From NCBI RefSeq assembly GCF_024498075.1, contig NZ_JANHOF010000002.1:540431-604430 (forward strand): 64,000 nucleotides of DNA, written 5' to 3'. Below, piece by piece: positions 40,575 to 51,943 of the stretch. Made by a program: the position numbers and the translations under genes. Every line of letters starts with the position of its first letter. Positions within the stretch are counted from its first letter, which is position 1. The notes under the pieces were generated by a model, which saw only the letters and a list, made by a program, of their open reading frames with translations, had not been told where the DNA came from and made no database searches. The stretch comes from Paenibacillus mendelii. GTDB taxonomy: Bacteria > Bacillota > Bacilli > Paenibacillales > Paenibacillaceae.

Positions 40575-40738
40575 AGTGGTTGACACTCCTTCTGTTTCAT
40601 TCCAGGCCCGCTTACGAAAGGTGGACGTTCGCCTCCGATTAGCAGGCCTTTGATTATTATTCTCAGTCTATCCTCAGTTGTACCACATTTACGTCCGTAA
40701 GACAAAGATATGAAAGCTATGATTTTTATAGGTTAGCT

Positions 40739-42424
40739 TTATAAGTCGGGTTTATCTTTGGTTGACCCCGCTTGTATCGCCGACCTGATCCTATTGATGG
40801 CCTCTTCCGGCAGCAGTCCCGCGCCGGCTTCTGCTGTCGGCTGCTGCTCAGCTTCCTGGCCCTGCCAGCGATTGTTGACCCACGAAATGAGGAACGAAAT
40901 GGCGCCGAGCACGACGAATACGATCATTTTGTAAATCGTATCGGTATTTGACATATCGATGAACACTGCCTTCAGCGATACCAGCACAAGCACGATCGAA
41001 CCAAACCAGCGGAACAGCCGCTGCCTGCTGTAAGCACCCCACACGAAGAGCAGCAGCGCATACACGCCCCACACCGCAGATAGCGTCAGGTTCAGACTGC
41101 CAGCGATATTCTGCTCTTCATAGAGGCTTTTAATTTGGACCGTGAGCAGCCCTCCGACCACCCAATGGGCAAATAACGCATATACGTTAGCAAATATCGC
41201 ATTCGTCTGCTTATCTGCCACCCCATAATGAATGGCACGCGCACAGTAGAAACCGAAAGCCGCAAGCGCGATCCATGCGAGAGCTCCTCCGTTCAGGAAA
41301 GGTACGAATGTGCCGAACCAATTCAGCCTCGGCACATCCCACGACGTCACGAACCAATAGATGCCGGTGCACAGCCAGACCAGCGTTGCAGCTCCCTTAA
41401 GCACATCTGAGCGCAGCTTGCTGCCAAGAGCCAGCAGCCCTCCTGCTACACCTGCCCATACATAGACACCGATCATCGGGCGTATTTCCGAGCCGCTCCC
41501 AAGACCGGCCAGACCGATCAGCAGTGCGAGCCCTCCAAACGCCGCATGTATGGTAAACGAAAGGCTTTTCTCCCCTTCGCTGCGGTGCACAAACCCGGCA
41601 AGGGCAAGATAGAGCAGTCCAATGACCGTAAGTACGATCGTCACTTGGGCGCGGCCATCGAGCAGAACGGACATCCATAAGCCGAAGAGCACCGTATTCG
41701 CAAAGCTGAAGTAGACATTCAGACCGGCAAAGCTGCACTTTTCTCTCCAAGCAGCTGCATAAAACGCGATGGCGTAGAACAGGAACGCCGCCACGGCATA
41801 TCGGACCGGCATGCTCCACCAGCCGCCAAGTTCCGGATCCATTTGCAGATAATAGACCCCGTACAGGATCCAAGTCAGTATAAAAGCGGCCGTCCGCAGC
41901 TCTACCCATGATTTGATTAAACTAATCAAGAAGAAAGCTGTATTGACGACGAATAGATAGAGGAACAGCGTGAATATTTGATCCGTATCCGGCCGCATGA
42001 CGAGCGGGGCGAGCATGGCCCCGCCCAATCCCACCGCCATCAGCATCCGTGAATGAAAGGAGTACGCAATGAAAGATAGGGCAGCGGTAATAGCGATCAT
42101 TACGAGCATCACGACGAGCGAATCCCACAGCGCCGTATAAACGCCGGCATAGGAGCAGGTCGAGTACCAGATGGCCGCACCGAGGCCGGTGCCGATCTCT
42201 CCGGCCATACGCCGGGTTCCGATTGGATTTCCGCCGCGACGGAAGCCGAATAGTGTAAGTCCAACCGCAGCGAATGCCGCGCCTGCCAGCAGGCCGATGC
42301 CGATCTTGATCGGATCGGTTAACAGTCCCTGATCCGATGTGTACTTAAACAAGGTTAATAGTGACGCGAGCATAAACAGCGATCCGACGAATGTCGTCCA
42401 ATGCCTTTTCCATACATTCAACAT
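40739..42424 (-). CDS. DUF2339 multi-pass membrane protein
   Basis: 561 residues from the ATG at 42422-42424 (GGGAGG eight bases before). At least sixteen hydrophobic segments run almost without a break from about residue 10 to 515, then a short soluble tail (QEAEQQPTAEAGAGLLPEEAINRIRSA). The pattern fits DUF2339, a family of unknown function. Start and context differ from the long coiled-coil N-terminus some members have. It lies 115 bp downstream of the response regulator and may be its target. Confidence 0.75.
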   Translation of the reverse strand: MLNVWKRHWTTFVGSLFMLASLLTLFKYTSDQGLLTDPIKIGIGLLAGAAFAAVGLTLFGFRRGGNPIGTRRMAGEIGTGLGAAIWYSTCSYAGVYTALWDSLVVMLVMIAITAALSFIAYSFHSRMLMAVGLGGAMLAPLVMRPDTDQIFTLFLYLFVVNTAFFLISLIKSWVELRTAAFILTWILYGVYYLQMDPELGGWWSMPVRYAVAAFLFYAIAFYAAAWREKCSFAGLNVYFSFANTVLFGLWMSVLLDGRAQVTIVLTVIGLLYLALAGFVHRSEGEKSLSFTIHAAFGGLALLIGLAGLGSGSEIRPMIGVYVWAGVAGGLLALGSKLRSDVLKGAATLVWLCTGIYWFVTSWDVPRLNWFGTFVPFLNGGALAWIALAAFGFYCARAIHYGVADKQTNAIFANVYALFAHWVVGGLLTVQIKSLYEEQNIAGSLNLTLSAVWGVYALLLFVWGAYSRQRLFRWFGSIVLVLVSLKAVFIDMSNTDTIYKMIVFVVLGAISFLISWVNNRWQGQEAEQQPTAEAGAGLLPEEAINRIRSAIQAGSTKDKPDL

Positions 42425-42539
42425 GCTTTGGGCCTCCCGCTTGGGAACAAGTATTAGGATCAGATCCTTAATACTTATTGTACTCAGCCCCCGCTTTTGC
42501 AATAGTACCATCTTTCCATAGTACCCCGAACCCGCGTTC

Positions 42540-43199
42540 CTAGAATAAGCCCATATCCTTCGCCTGCTTGGCCGCTTCCTTGCTGCTCTTGCCGCCCAGC
42601 TTCCGCAGTATATTGTTGACATGGTTCTTCACGGTACGCAGGGACAGGAATGATTTTTCGGCAATTTGAGATTGGCTGTAGCCCTCGTTGATCATCGATA
42701 GAAGCTGAACCTCCGCAGGCGTCACCATCCGTTTGAACTTATCCACCTCATACTCCTGCTCCACTATCTTGAGACGGCGGAACTCCTGCAGCATATGCTG
42801 CGCCGCGGCTGCATCGATCGCAGATCGGTCCTCGGCCGCCTCCCGGACTGCCGACGGTATCGCAGCAAAGTCCGATTTCACGATATAGTTGACGGCCCCC
42901 GCTCGGAAAGCTTCCACGACGAAAGCCCGGTCCCCCATCGAGGTCAGCATGACAACGCGCGCACCGGAAGCGGCGGGCAGCTCTGCTGCCAGCCGAAGCC
43001 CTTCCGGGCTGTCAGCCATCATAATATCGAGCAGAATAACATCCGGCCTTGTTTCCGCAGCCATCCGGAGCGCTTCCTCCGGCGTCTCCGCTTCCGCCGC
43101 AACCGTTATATCCGACTCCTTGTTCAGATAAGCCTTCAAGCCCCTCCGCCAATCGGGGTCATCCTCCACAATCATGACACGTATCGATGTGCTGTTCAT
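42540..43199 (-). CDS. NarL/LuxR-family response regulator
   Basis: 219 residues, ATG at 43197-43199 with AGGAGG six bases before. The receiver domain (about 6-120) has acidic VEDD, phospho-acceptor Asp58 in ILLDIMMA, Thr/Ser in VMLTSMG, and Lys in YIVKSD. A linker helix precedes the LuxR-type HTH (TPAEVQLLSMINEGYSQSQIAEKSFLSLRTVKNHVNNILRKL). The gene follows its kinase by 10 bp. DNA targets are unknown. Confidence 0.92.
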   Translation of the reverse strand: MNSTSIRVMIVEDDPDWRRGLKAYLNKESDITVAAEAETPEEALRMAAETRPDVILLDIMMADSPEGLRLAAELPAASGARVVMLTSMGDRAFVVEAFRAGAVNYIVKSDFAAIPSAVREAAEDRSAIDAAAAQHMLQEFRRLKIVEQEYEVDKFKRMVTPAEVQLLSMINEGYSQSQIAEKSFLSLRTVKNHVNNILRKLGGKSSKEAAKQAKDMGLF

Positions 43200-43209
43200 C
43201 GGCATCCTC

Positions 43210-44577
43210 CTACTCTGGCTCCTGATTCTTGCCCTTTACCGCCGGAAAATAAAACGTAACCGCCGTGCCCTTGCCCAGCTCGCTCTCGATTCGCAGCTCC
43301 CCGCCTTGCCGGCTCATCAGCTGGTAGCAGTAAGCCAGCCCAAGACCGAAATTCATCGTTCTTCCGCTCTTGGTCGTGAAGAAGGGCTCCATCACCTTAC
43401 GCAGATGGCTCTTATCGATTCCGCAGCCGTCATCCCTAATTTCTATCGTGCTTCCGCGCTTGCCGCTTCGCACTTTAATATGGATCTGTCCGCCGCCCGG
43501 CATGGCCTCTACCGCATTATTCAACACATTGCTCAAGGCTTCCGCCGTCTGTGCATGATCGGCCACCGTGACGGCAGACTCGTCGTACTCCGCATACACC
43601 CGGATCCGGTCGCCGCCCAGCACCGCGATAGCCCCGAGCTGTTCCCGTACAATGTCCGCAAGGCGTAGTCGCTTCGGCTCGAGCTGCAGCTCTTGGGTCC
43701 GGTCGTGAACACTTCGGATCATCGCTTCTATATGGCTTGTCGCTGCCGCTATGACGCGAATGTCCTCGCGCAGCTCTGCCAGCTCCGCTGTGTCCGCTGC
43801 CTGTTCGATTTTGTGGCTGAACAGCTTGATCTTGCCAATATCATTCTTAATCGCATGATTCAGCATCGAAGTGCCGCTCGTAATGGCGCGAAGCGAGTAA
43901 TTCATTTGGCGGCGCTCGATGAGCAGCTGTACACCCAAGAAACCGAAGTTGAATAGCGCGATAATGAACACTCCGAAGGCGAATGCAATTGGCCATACAT
44001 TGTACCGCCACATCCGATAAATGCCAAACAGCGGCATCACATTATTCATCGTTAACGCAATTAGAACAGCAGGCAGCACCGCCGCAATCACAACCAGATG
44101 CGCTCTCCGCTCAGCCGGATTCATCCCCCGTTTGCGGAGAAGAAGCATGCCGCCGGCAAGCGTATAAGGAATCGCCCATACGGCAAGCAAATTGTGATGA
44201 ACCGGAAGCTCCTCCGGGATCGGAAGCGCAAGCATCCCTAGCGGCAGAACAAGCGCCGCATAAGGAAGCAGTCTAGCAGCGGTGACCGGCAGCGCTTCTT
44301 TATTATATGAAGCAGCGAAGCATAGGAAGCTGTATGGCAAGCCGTAATAGCTCATCCATGAGCAGCCGCGCTGTGCGATACGCAGCCATTGCTCCTGGGC
44401 AGCCGTAATACGCGCCCCATCTGCAAGAGATACGATTACGCCTTCCATGACAGAGGCCAGCGCGCCGAACCCTCCGCAGAGAGACATCAGGCTGAGCCAG
44501 CGTACAACAGGATTGTTCCGATTCGTGACGAGCAGCAGCCCTGCTGCAAGCCACAGCGCGATCCATACAAACAACAT
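43210..44577 (-). CDS. Membrane sensor histidine kinase
   Basis: 455 residues from the ATG at 44575-44577 (GGGGG upstream). The in-frame ATG at 44616 overlaps an extended -10, TGCTATAAT (44615-44623), so it is an unlikely start. About seven membrane helices occupy the first ~210 residues. The helical domain has LNHAIKND with the likely phospho-His. The HATPase domain has NVLNNAVEAM, DDGCGI and FGLGLAYC. It pairs with the response regulator downstream. No known sensory domain; it may sense the membrane or a small lipophilic signal. Confidence 0.88.
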   Translation of the reverse strand: MLFVWIALWLAAGLLLVTNRNNPVVRWLSLMSLCGGFGALASVMEGVIVSLADGARITAAQEQWLRIAQRGCSWMSYYGLPYSFLCFAASYNKEALPVTAARLLPYAALVLPLGMLALPIPEELPVHHNLLAVWAIPYTLAGGMLLLRKRGMNPAERRAHLVVIAAVLPAVLIALTMNNVMPLFGIYRMWRYNVWPIAFAFGVFIIALFNFGFLGVQLLIERRQMNYSLRAITSGTSMLNHAIKNDIGKIKLFSHKIEQAADTAELAELREDIRVIAAATSHIEAMIRSVHDRTQELQLEPKRLRLADIVREQLGAIAVLGGDRIRVYAEYDESAVTVADHAQTAEALSNVLNNAVEAMPGGGQIHIKVRSGKRGSTIEIRDDGCGIDKSHLRKVMEPFFTTKSGRTMNFGLGLAYCYQLMSRQGGELRIESELGKGTAVTFYFPAVKGKNQEPE

Positions 44578-44690
44578 GCGAATTCTCGTCCCCCGTGTCC
44601 AGCTCGTTTGCCCCATTATAGCATGGGGATCTAGTCCTACGGGACAACAAGTTCGAAGACGCCCATTACCGGTTCATCCCATCTAACAGC

Positions 44691-44754
44691 AAAAAAAGCC
44701 GCCTCCCCCCGCTTTCGTCCGGTTAACCGGTTCGAGAATGCGGCAGAAGACGGC
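44691..44754 (-). terminator. Terminator after leuA
   Basis: Minus-strand GCCGTCTTCTGCCGC pairs with GCGGGGGGAGGCGGC (a few mismatches) around an inner CCGGTTAACCGG palindrome, followed by TTTTTTT. It separates the ilv-leu transcript from the two-component genes. Confidence 0.8.
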
Positions 44755-44836
44755 CTGACCGAGAGCGGACAATCATCCGTTCTAAGCCTAACCCTGACTA
44801 TTATAGCCACCTGTTATCAGATAGGCCGTGAATGCT

Positions 44837-46381
44837 TTAGATCAAGCTCATTTTGTCGCGTCGGCCCGGTGATTTGCGCTTCTCGATCAGACGATTCAGC
44901 GCATCGGTGTAAGCGCGGGCACTGGCTTCCAGAATGTCCGTGCTCAGGCCGCGGCCTTGTGCGGATACGTCATTCTGCTTTAACACAACATGCACCTCAC
45001 CGAGCGCATCCTTGCCTTGTGAGACAGACTTAATGGAGTAATCCTCCAGCTCGACCGTCTCGCCCGTGGCCATATCGATTGCGTTGTAAATGGCATCGAC
45101 AGAGCCGTTGCCTTCGGCGGAATGTTCTTTCGAACCGCCTTCCGGTGTACGGATGGTTACCGTTGCACTTGGAACAGAGCGGTTGCCGTACGTGACATGG
45201 ATGGTTTCCAGTGCATACACTTCCGGCGTTTCGACAAGCTTCTCTTCGAGCATCGCCCGGATATCCTCATCGCTCACGTTCTTCTTCTTATCGGCTAGAT
45301 CTTTGAACTTCGCGAATACGGCATTGACGGCTTCCTCGTCCAGCTCATAGCCCAGATCGATCAGCTTCTCGCGGAACGCATGACGCCCGGAGTGCTTACC
45401 GAGCACGAGCTTCGATTCCTTGAGCCCGATGGTTTCCGGCGAAATGATCTCGTACGTCGTCTTCTCCTTCAGCATGCCATCCTGGTGAATGCCCGATTCA
45501 TGCGCGAAGGCATTCGCGCCGACGATCGCCTTGTTGCCTGGTACGACCATGCCTGTCAGCTTGCTTACCAGACGGCTCGTCTTCGCGATTTCCGTCAGCT
45601 TCAGCGAAGTCTTCGCACCGAAAAACTCAGCACGCGTCTCAAGAGCCATCACGACTTCTTCGAGCGACGTGTTACCGGCACGTTCTCCGATACCGTTAAT
45701 CGTGCCCTCGATCTGATCGGCACCGTTCAGAACGGCTGCCAGCGCATTGGCTGTAGCCATGCCGAGGTCGTCATGACAGTGGGCGCTAAGCTGAATTTTC
45801 TCGATACCCGGCACTTCCGATTTCAGCGTCTTGAAGATACCGCCGAATTCCGATGGCGTCAGATAGCCGACCGTATCAGGGATGTTCACGACCGTAGCAC
45901 CCGCACGGATCGCCATTGCCGTTACTTCGCACAGGAAGTCGATCTCCGTACGGCCTGCATCCTCAGGAGAGAACTCGACCTTGTCAAAATAACGCTTGGC
46001 ATAGCGGATCGCCTTCTCGGCCGTTTCAAGCACCTGCTCCTTCTCCATTCGCAGCTTATGCTTCCGATGGATCGGCGAGGTTGCCAGAAACAGGTGGATA
46101 CACGGATCTTCCGCGCCTTGAAGCGCTTCGCGCACCGCATCGATATCCTGCTCGCGCGAGCGTGACAAACCGATAATGGTCGCTCTCTTTACTGCACGTG
46201 CTACGGCGTTAACCGCAGCGAGATCACCAGGAGACGCTGCCGGAAAACCAGCCTCGATCCGGTCTACGCCGAGCTTCTCCAGCTGCAGGGCGATCTCGAC
46301 CTTTTCCTTCGTATTCAGGTTGACCCCCGGGGATTGCTCGCCGTCACGGAGCGTCGTATCGAAAATGTATATTTTGCGCAT
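44837..46381 (-). CDS. leuA: 2-isopropylmalate synthase
   Basis: 514 residues. It joins acetyl-CoA and 2-ketoisovalerate, the first committed step to leucine. The TIM barrel starts with IFDTTLRDGEQSPG and has the metal-binding HCHDDLGMA. The C-terminal regulatory domain (about 390-514) binds leucine for feedback control. ATG at 46379-46381 chosen for GGAGGT seven bases before. It follows ilvC by 145 bp. Confidence 0.96.
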   Translation of the reverse strand: MRKIYIFDTTLRDGEQSPGVNLNTKEKVEIALQLEKLGVDRIEAGFPAASPGDLAAVNAVARAVKRATIIGLSRSREQDIDAVREALQGAEDPCIHLFLATSPIHRKHKLRMEKEQVLETAEKAIRYAKRYFDKVEFSPEDAGRTEIDFLCEVTAMAIRAGATVVNIPDTVGYLTPSEFGGIFKTLKSEVPGIEKIQLSAHCHDDLGMATANALAAVLNGADQIEGTINGIGERAGNTSLEEVVMALETRAEFFGAKTSLKLTEIAKTSRLVSKLTGMVVPGNKAIVGANAFAHESGIHQDGMLKEKTTYEIISPETIGLKESKLVLGKHSGRHAFREKLIDLGYELDEEAVNAVFAKFKDLADKKKNVSDEDIRAMLEEKLVETPEVYALETIHVTYGNRSVPSATVTIRTPEGGSKEHSAEGNGSVDAIYNAIDMATGETVELEDYSIKSVSQGKDALGEVHVVLKQNDVSAQGRGLSTDILEASARAYTDALNRLIEKRKSPGRRDKMSLI

Positions 46382-46526
46382 CGCCAGCACCTCCATGAAC
46401 AGAATCATCCCGAACGGGCGAAACGACCCCCGCATAAGCGTCTATGGCTCACACGGGCGCCGTTCCGATAATCGGGATTGCGTACATATCTATTCTTATT
46501 ATTCTACCGCTTGCGGCAGACCGTTA

Positions 46527-47582
<1,056 letters not shown>

Positions 47583-47707
47583 TCATCAAGATGCATTCAG
47601 CTTCCCCCACTTGAACCCCCGCTCAAAGCGGGCGGTTCTCTTGTTCAATTATTCTTCAACTTTGTTGCCGGATGACTGCACAGCTGCCGACATCCGGCAA
47701 CTCTTTC

Positions 47708-48193
47708 TTATCGTGCATTGCCGCGAACCATTGCGGTTACGCCGGTGCGTGACAGCTCGCGAATGCCATAGGGCTTCAGGAGCTCCGTCATGGCATCGAT
47801 CTTCTCCGAATCGCCGACAACTTGTACCATTAAGGAATGAGTGCCGATATCGACGACAGCTGCACGGAACGTCTCTACAACGCCGAGAATTTCGGGCCGC
47901 GATGCCGGCTCTGCATTCACCTTGATCAGTGCAAGCTCACGTCCAACCATTGGATTCGAGCTCAAATCCACGACTTTAATGACATCGATAATTTTGTACA
48001 ATTGCTTGGTGACTTGTTCCAGTGTCTTGTCGTCACCGCTCGTCACGATCACCATCCGGGACAAGCCGGCTTCCTCGCTTGTCCCGACAGTGATACTTTC
48101 AATGTTGAAGCCGCGGCGGCCGAACAAGCCGGAAACACGCTGCAGGACGCCGGGCTGATCGTTCACAAGAACGGAAATCGTGTGCTTTTTCAT
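47708..48193 (-). CDS. ilvN: Acetolactate synthase small subunit
   Basis: 161 residues: the N-terminal ACT domain ([32 protein letters not shown]) and the C-terminal ALS small-subunit domain. It binds valine and restrains the large subunit. The ATG overlaps the ilvB stop by 4 bp (ATGA at 48190-48193), so the subunits are made in step. Confidence 0.95.
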   Translation of the reverse strand: MKKHTISVLVNDQPGVLQRVSGLFGRRGFNIESITVGTSEEAGLSRMVIVTSGDDKTLEQVTKQLYKIIDVIKVVDLSSNPMVGRELALIKVNAEPASRPEILGVVETFRAAVVDIGTHSLMVQVVGDSEKIDAMTELLKPYGIRELSRTGVTAMVRGNAR

Positions 48194-49935
48194 TCCGAAT
48201 CCCCCATTAGCATATCATCGATCGTGGATCCTTGCGTAACCATCGGATAAACATTCTCGCCCTTGCGAACGACGAATTCGACAACTGCCGGACCCGGATG
48301 GTTCATCGCTTCGATCCACGCCGCGCGCGCTTCTTCTTTGTTCGTTGCGCGGAACCCCTTGACACCATAGGCTTCAGCCAATTTGACGAAGTCAGGGCTG
48401 CCGGCCAAATCGATATGGCTGTAGCGGTTATCATAGATGATCTCCTGCCACTGACGAACCATTCCGAGCACTTGGTTGTTGATGATGGCCACTTTGACAG
48501 GAATGTTGTTAATCGCACAAATCGCCAGCTCCTGCGCACACATCTGCATGCCGCCATCGCCATTGATGGAAACCACCAGCCGCTCTGGATGCGCCATCTG
48601 TGCGCCGATCGCCGACGGGAATCCGAAGCCCATCGTGCCGAGACCACCCGACGTAATCCATGAGCGCGGCTGGTTGAACCGGTAATACTGCGCCGCCCAC
48701 ATTTGATGCTGACCGACGTCTGTCGTTACGATCGCTTCGCCCTTCGTCTCGTCATGAATCATCTCAATGACCCATTGCGGCTTCAGCTCTACGTCGGAAT
48801 CGATGTACTTGAGCGGCTTATCCTGCTTCCATTCAGCCGTCTGAGCACGCCATGCATCTGCCTTGCCTGCCCACTGTACATCCTGGTTCACAAGCTGAAG
48901 AACGGTCTTAATATCGCCTACAATCGGGATATCCGTTGGCACGTTCTTGCCGATCTCCGCCGGATCGATGTCGATATGAACGATCTTCGCGTGCGGTGCG
49001 AAGCCATCCAGCTTCATCGTCACCCGGTCGTCGAAGCGAGCGCCGATATTAATAAGCAGGTCGGCTCCTTGAATCGCCTTGTTCGACGCGTAGGTGCCAT
49101 GCATACCCGGCATGCCCATCCATAGGTCATTCCCGCTTGGGAATGCGCCGAGTCCAAGCAGCGTCGTTGTAACAGGGATGCCCGTCTTCGTAATAAATTC
49201 GTATAATTCTTCGTGACCGCCGGAGTAGACGACACCGCCGCCCGCAAGCACGACCGGACGTTCCGCTTCCTGGATCGCCTTCAGCATCTTGTCGACCTGC
49301 AGCTTATTCGGCGAAACCGTCGGGTGATAACCGCGGATGTTCACTTCATTAACCGGTTGGAACAGCGTCGTCTTCGCCGACACATCCTTCGGAATATCGA
49401 TAAGCACTGGACCTTTACGGCCGGTATTGGCAATATAGAAAGCTTCGTGAATGATGCGTGGTAAATCCGCCACATCACGCACCAAGTAGCTATGCTTTGT
49501 AATTGGCATGGTTATGCCGGTAATGTCCGCTTCCTGGAAGGCGTCCGTCCCGATAAAGTTCGTTGCGACGTTACCCGTTATGACAACCAATGGTACCGAA
49601 TCCATATAAGCGGTTGCGATCCCTGTCACAAGATTCGTCGCACCTGGACCCGATGTTGCGATACATACGCCGACTTTACCACTTGCCCGCGCATAACCGT
49701 CGGCAGCGTGGATGGCGCCTTGCTCGTGGCGGGTCAGCAAATGGTGAAAATCAGAGAAACCGTGCATAGCGTCATAGATGAACAACACCGCTCCGCCGGG
49801 ATAACCGAAGACGCAGTCCACGCCCTCTAATACTAAACTGCGAAGCAGAATTTCTGAACCAGTAATGACCTCGGGCTTCGACAGTCTTTCCATTATTTCT
49901 TCTTTAGACCTTAACGTTGCACTTTGCGCGACCAT
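48190..49935 (-). CDS. ilvB: Acetolactate synthase large subunit
   Basis: 581 residues. A ThDP enzyme making acetolactate/acetohydroxybutyrate from pyruvate. The catalytic Glu is in [16 protein letters not shown]...[16 protein letters not shown]. The ThDP/Mg site is [35 protein letters not shown] seven bases before the ATG at 49933-49935. First gene after the T-box leader. Confidence 0.97.
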   Translation of the reverse strand: MVAQSATLRSKEEIMERLSKPEVITGSEILLRSLVLEGVDCVFGYPGGAVLFIYDAMHGFSDFHHLLTRHEQGAIHAADGYARASGKVGVCIATSGPGATNLVTGIATAYMDSVPLVVITGNVATNFIGTDAFQEADITGITMPITKHSYLVRDVADLPRIIHEAFYIANTGRKGPVLIDIPKDVSAKTTLFQPVNEVNIRGYHPTVSPNKLQVDKMLKAIQEAERPVVLAGGGVVYSGGHEELYEFITKTGIPVTTTLLGLGAFPSGNDLWMGMPGMHGTYASNKAIQGADLLINIGARFDDRVTMKLDGFAPHAKIVHIDIDPAEIGKNVPTDIPIVGDIKTVLQLVNQDVQWAGKADAWRAQTAEWKQDKPLKYIDSDVELKPQWVIEMIHDETKGEAIVTTDVGQHQMWAAQYYRFNQPRSWITSGGLGTMGFGFPSAIGAQMAHPERLVVSINGDGGMQMCAQELAICAINNIPVKVAIINNQVLGMVRQWQEIIYDNRYSHIDLAGSPDFVKLAEAYGVKGFRATNKEEARAAWIEAMNHPGPAVVEFVVRKGENVYPMVTQGSTIDDMLMGDSE

Positions 49936-49963
49936 CAGTCGTCCTCCTCTCTAAGAACAAAAA

Positions 49964-50292
49964 CAAAAAAAACCTTCCTATCCCTGATGCTTAAAAAGCA
50001 ACCAGGGACGAAAGGTTTAGCTTCCGTGGTACCACCCAACTTTGTTACATGCCTCACAGCATGTAATCTCAATAGGTAAGAACGGCGTGCACGCAGTCGT
50101 TCATACCTTGGCACATTAACGCGTGCCCCGCGATTCTCCCTAATACGACCGATGGGTCTTTTCAGGAAAACAGCTCCGAGGTGAGCTCGTTGGAAAGGGA
50201 TTCTGGCGACGGTTGCAGCAAATCCGTCCGCTCTCTGATCAAAAGAGCCCTTAACACTTCGTCCTCATCATAGCCGATGCATATATTAGCTT
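49964..50292 (-). ncRNA. T-box leader of the ilv-leu operon
   Basis: The T-box core GGGTGGTACCACGGAAGC lies at 50020-50037 (minus strand). The terminator AACCTTTCGTCCCTG/CAGGGATAGGAAGGTT plus TTTTTTTT is at about 49963-50017. Stem I begins near 50265, with AGAGAGC and GCTGCAA loop elements. Uncharged tRNA binding should open the antiterminator. A candidate specifier is CTC (Leu) at 50183-50185, as in the Bacillus ilv-leu leader; this reading is tentative. Confidence 0.93.
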
Positions 50293-50299
50293 AAAACTT

Positions 50300-50328
50300 A
50301 TTATATGCTTAGATAATCCGTTCGTCAA
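50300..50328 (-). promoter_or_regulatory. ilv-leu promoter
   Basis: Minus-strand -35 TTGACG (50323-50328), 17-bp spacer, -10 TATAAT (50300-50305): an almost ideal sigma-A promoter directly in front of the T-box leader. Confidence 0.85.
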
Positions 50329-50425
50329 GGACTAGGATGCCAGCATCAGTAAAAAGTTATGTAACCTTTCGCGCACGGCATTCATTCCTTCTACATACGA
50401 TACTACATCCAATGCAGAAAGCGGG

Positions 50426-50896
50426 ATGAATGCTATCGCACTCATACGAAAACGCCGTTCCCGCACGGATGACTCTGAGATCATCCGTTTAATCCGAACG
50501 GAGCTGATGCCGCTCTCGTACACCGCCAATCCGAACGATACGAAGACGATCCGTGAGCTTCCTAACCGGCTTCGTCAAGGGGTCACCTTCGTCATCTCCC
50601 GTACGAAGACGAGCATGCCGCTTGGTTTCCTCCACCTTTATATTATCGGTGACGTACTTCAATACGACATGCTCGCCGTCCATCCCCAGCATCGCGGCAA
50701 ACAATGGGGCAAGATGCTTATGGCGCACGGCGAAGCGTATGGCCGTTCCAAATCGTGTACGCTCGCCCGGCTATTCGTGGACGACGGCAACGACAAAGCC
50801 AAGCGGCTGTACGAAAAGCTCGGGTACCAAACAATCCGCTACTACCCGGACGTCCGATGCTATGAAATGCTAAAGGCCCTCACAGCTGCATTCTGA
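50426..50896 (+). CDS. GNAT-family N-acetyltransferase
   Basis: 156 residues. The acetyl-CoA loop is in LAVHPQHRGKQWGKMLMAHGEAYGRSKSC, followed by LFVDDGNDKAKRLYEKLGYQTI and the closing strand. The acceptor is unknown. One of the few plus-strand genes, divergent from the ilv operon and convergent with the Gly-rich gene (14 bp apart). Confidence 0.85.
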   Translation: MNAIALIRKRRSRTDDSEIIRLIRTELMPLSYTANPNDTKTIRELPNRLRQGVTFVISRTKTSMPLGFLHLYIIGDVLQYDMLAVHPQHRGKQWGKMLMAHGEAYGRSKSCTLARLFVDDGNDKAKRLYEKLGYQTIRYYPDVRCYEMLKALTAAF

Positions 50897-50910
50897 TGAT
50901 GGAGTCTTCC

Positions 50911-51333
50911 TTAATAAAACCCGTTGTTGTAACCGCCATAGCCGACAGGTCCGCCGTAACCGACAGGTCCGCCATAGCCGCCGGGTCCGTCGTAGCCACC
51001 AGGTCCATATCCGCCATAGCCGACAGGCCCACCGCAGCATTGATTATCGAAACCGCCGACAGGCGGGCAACAGCCACCACCGAACCCTCCACCAAAACCA
51101 CCGCCGAAACCGAAATATGGAAGCGTGCCAATGGCAAGTAAATCGAATAAAACGAGCGGCAATATCGCCTTCGTTCTGACTTTCTTTCCTTTATCTTGGC
51201 TTGTCGGCTGTAGAAACAGTTTATTCTGATGAAGACGGACCAGTTTACCCGATGCAATAGATCCGTCCTTGCGCATTACGTAGACCGTCTTGCCAACCAA
51301 CCTCTTAACTTGCTCTTTGGAGACGCGCTGCAT
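50911..51333 (-). CDS. Gly-rich C-terminal hypothetical protein, possibly spore-surface related
   Basis: 140 residues. A structured N-terminal ~50 residues (VGKTVYVMRKDGSIASGKLVRLHQNKLFLQP) resembles a small beta-barrel. A hydrophobic stretch follows (AILPLVLFDLLAIGTLPYFGF). From residue ~78 comes a run of FGGG, CCPP and GGPVGYGG repeats ending in NNGFY. Similar Gly/Tyr-rich tails occur in spore coat and exosporium proteins. No known domain; the function is not assignable. The repeats make this stretch of DNA low-complexity. Confidence 0.65.
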   Translation of the reverse strand: MQRVSKEQVKRLVGKTVYVMRKDGSIASGKLVRLHQNKLFLQPTSQDKGKKVRTKAILPLVLFDLLAIGTLPYFGFGGGFGGGFGGGCCPPVGGFDNQCCGGPVGYGGYGPGGYDGPGGYGGPVGYGGPVGYGGYNNGFY

Positions 51334-51480
51334 GCGTATTCCCTCCTTTATCCCGTTATTCTATACGTTATTCGGAATGTGCCGGATTGGCCTGTACCGT
51401 TGTCCATACGGAGGGAAGATTGGGCAGGCGGCATGACTCCTCTCATCCAAATCAATACCTCCCGTCTCTAATGCGTCCAA

Positions 51481-51520
51481 AACAAAAAGAGCGCCTCCCT
51501 GCGAAGGGCGGACGCTCTTT
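51481..51520 (-). terminator. Terminator after rplT
   Basis: AAAGAGCG (51486-51493)/CGCTCTTT (51513-51520), with CTCTTTTTGTTTT on the minus strand; ends the infC-rpmI-rplT transcript. Confidence 0.85.
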
Positions 51521-51532
51521 GTTATCGCGTTG

Positions 51533-51892
51533 TTACGCGTTTACTTTCTCTTTTGCAATGCTTGCAAGCGAGTTGAACGCACTGATGTCGTTGACAGCGA
51601 GGTCAGCAAGCATCTTGCGGTTCACTTCAACGCCGGCTTGCTTCAAGCCGAACATGAACTTGCTGTAGGACAAGCCATTCTGGCGAGCCGCTGCATTGAT
51701 ACGCACGATCCACAGTTTGCGGAAGTCACGTTTCCGTTGACGACGGTCACGGTATGCGTAGATCAGGGACTTCATCACTTGCTCTTTTGCTGTTTTAAAT
51801 AAGCGGTGTTTAGAGCCGAAGTAGCCTTTGGCCAGTTTCAAAATTCTTTTACGACGACGTGCACGGACGAATCCGCCTTTAACTCTTGCCAT
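51533..51892 (-). CDS. rplT: Ribosomal protein L20
   Basis: 119 residues, normal length, starting [23 protein letters not shown] with the RNA-binding basic helix. It is needed for large-subunit assembly and, in Firmicutes, represses this operon by binding the leader RNA at 52719-52919. It follows rpmI by 51 bp. Confidence 0.98.
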   Translation of the reverse strand: MARVKGGFVRARRRKRILKLAKGYFGSKHRLFKTAKEQVMKSLIYAYRDRRQRKRDFRKLWIVRINAAARQNGLSYSKFMFGLKQAGVEVNRKMLADLAVNDISAFNSLASIAKEKVNA

Positions 51893-51943
51893 AAGTAGTA
51901 ACCTCCTGAAAGTTGGATAAACGTATTGATTTCCGTAACCGGA

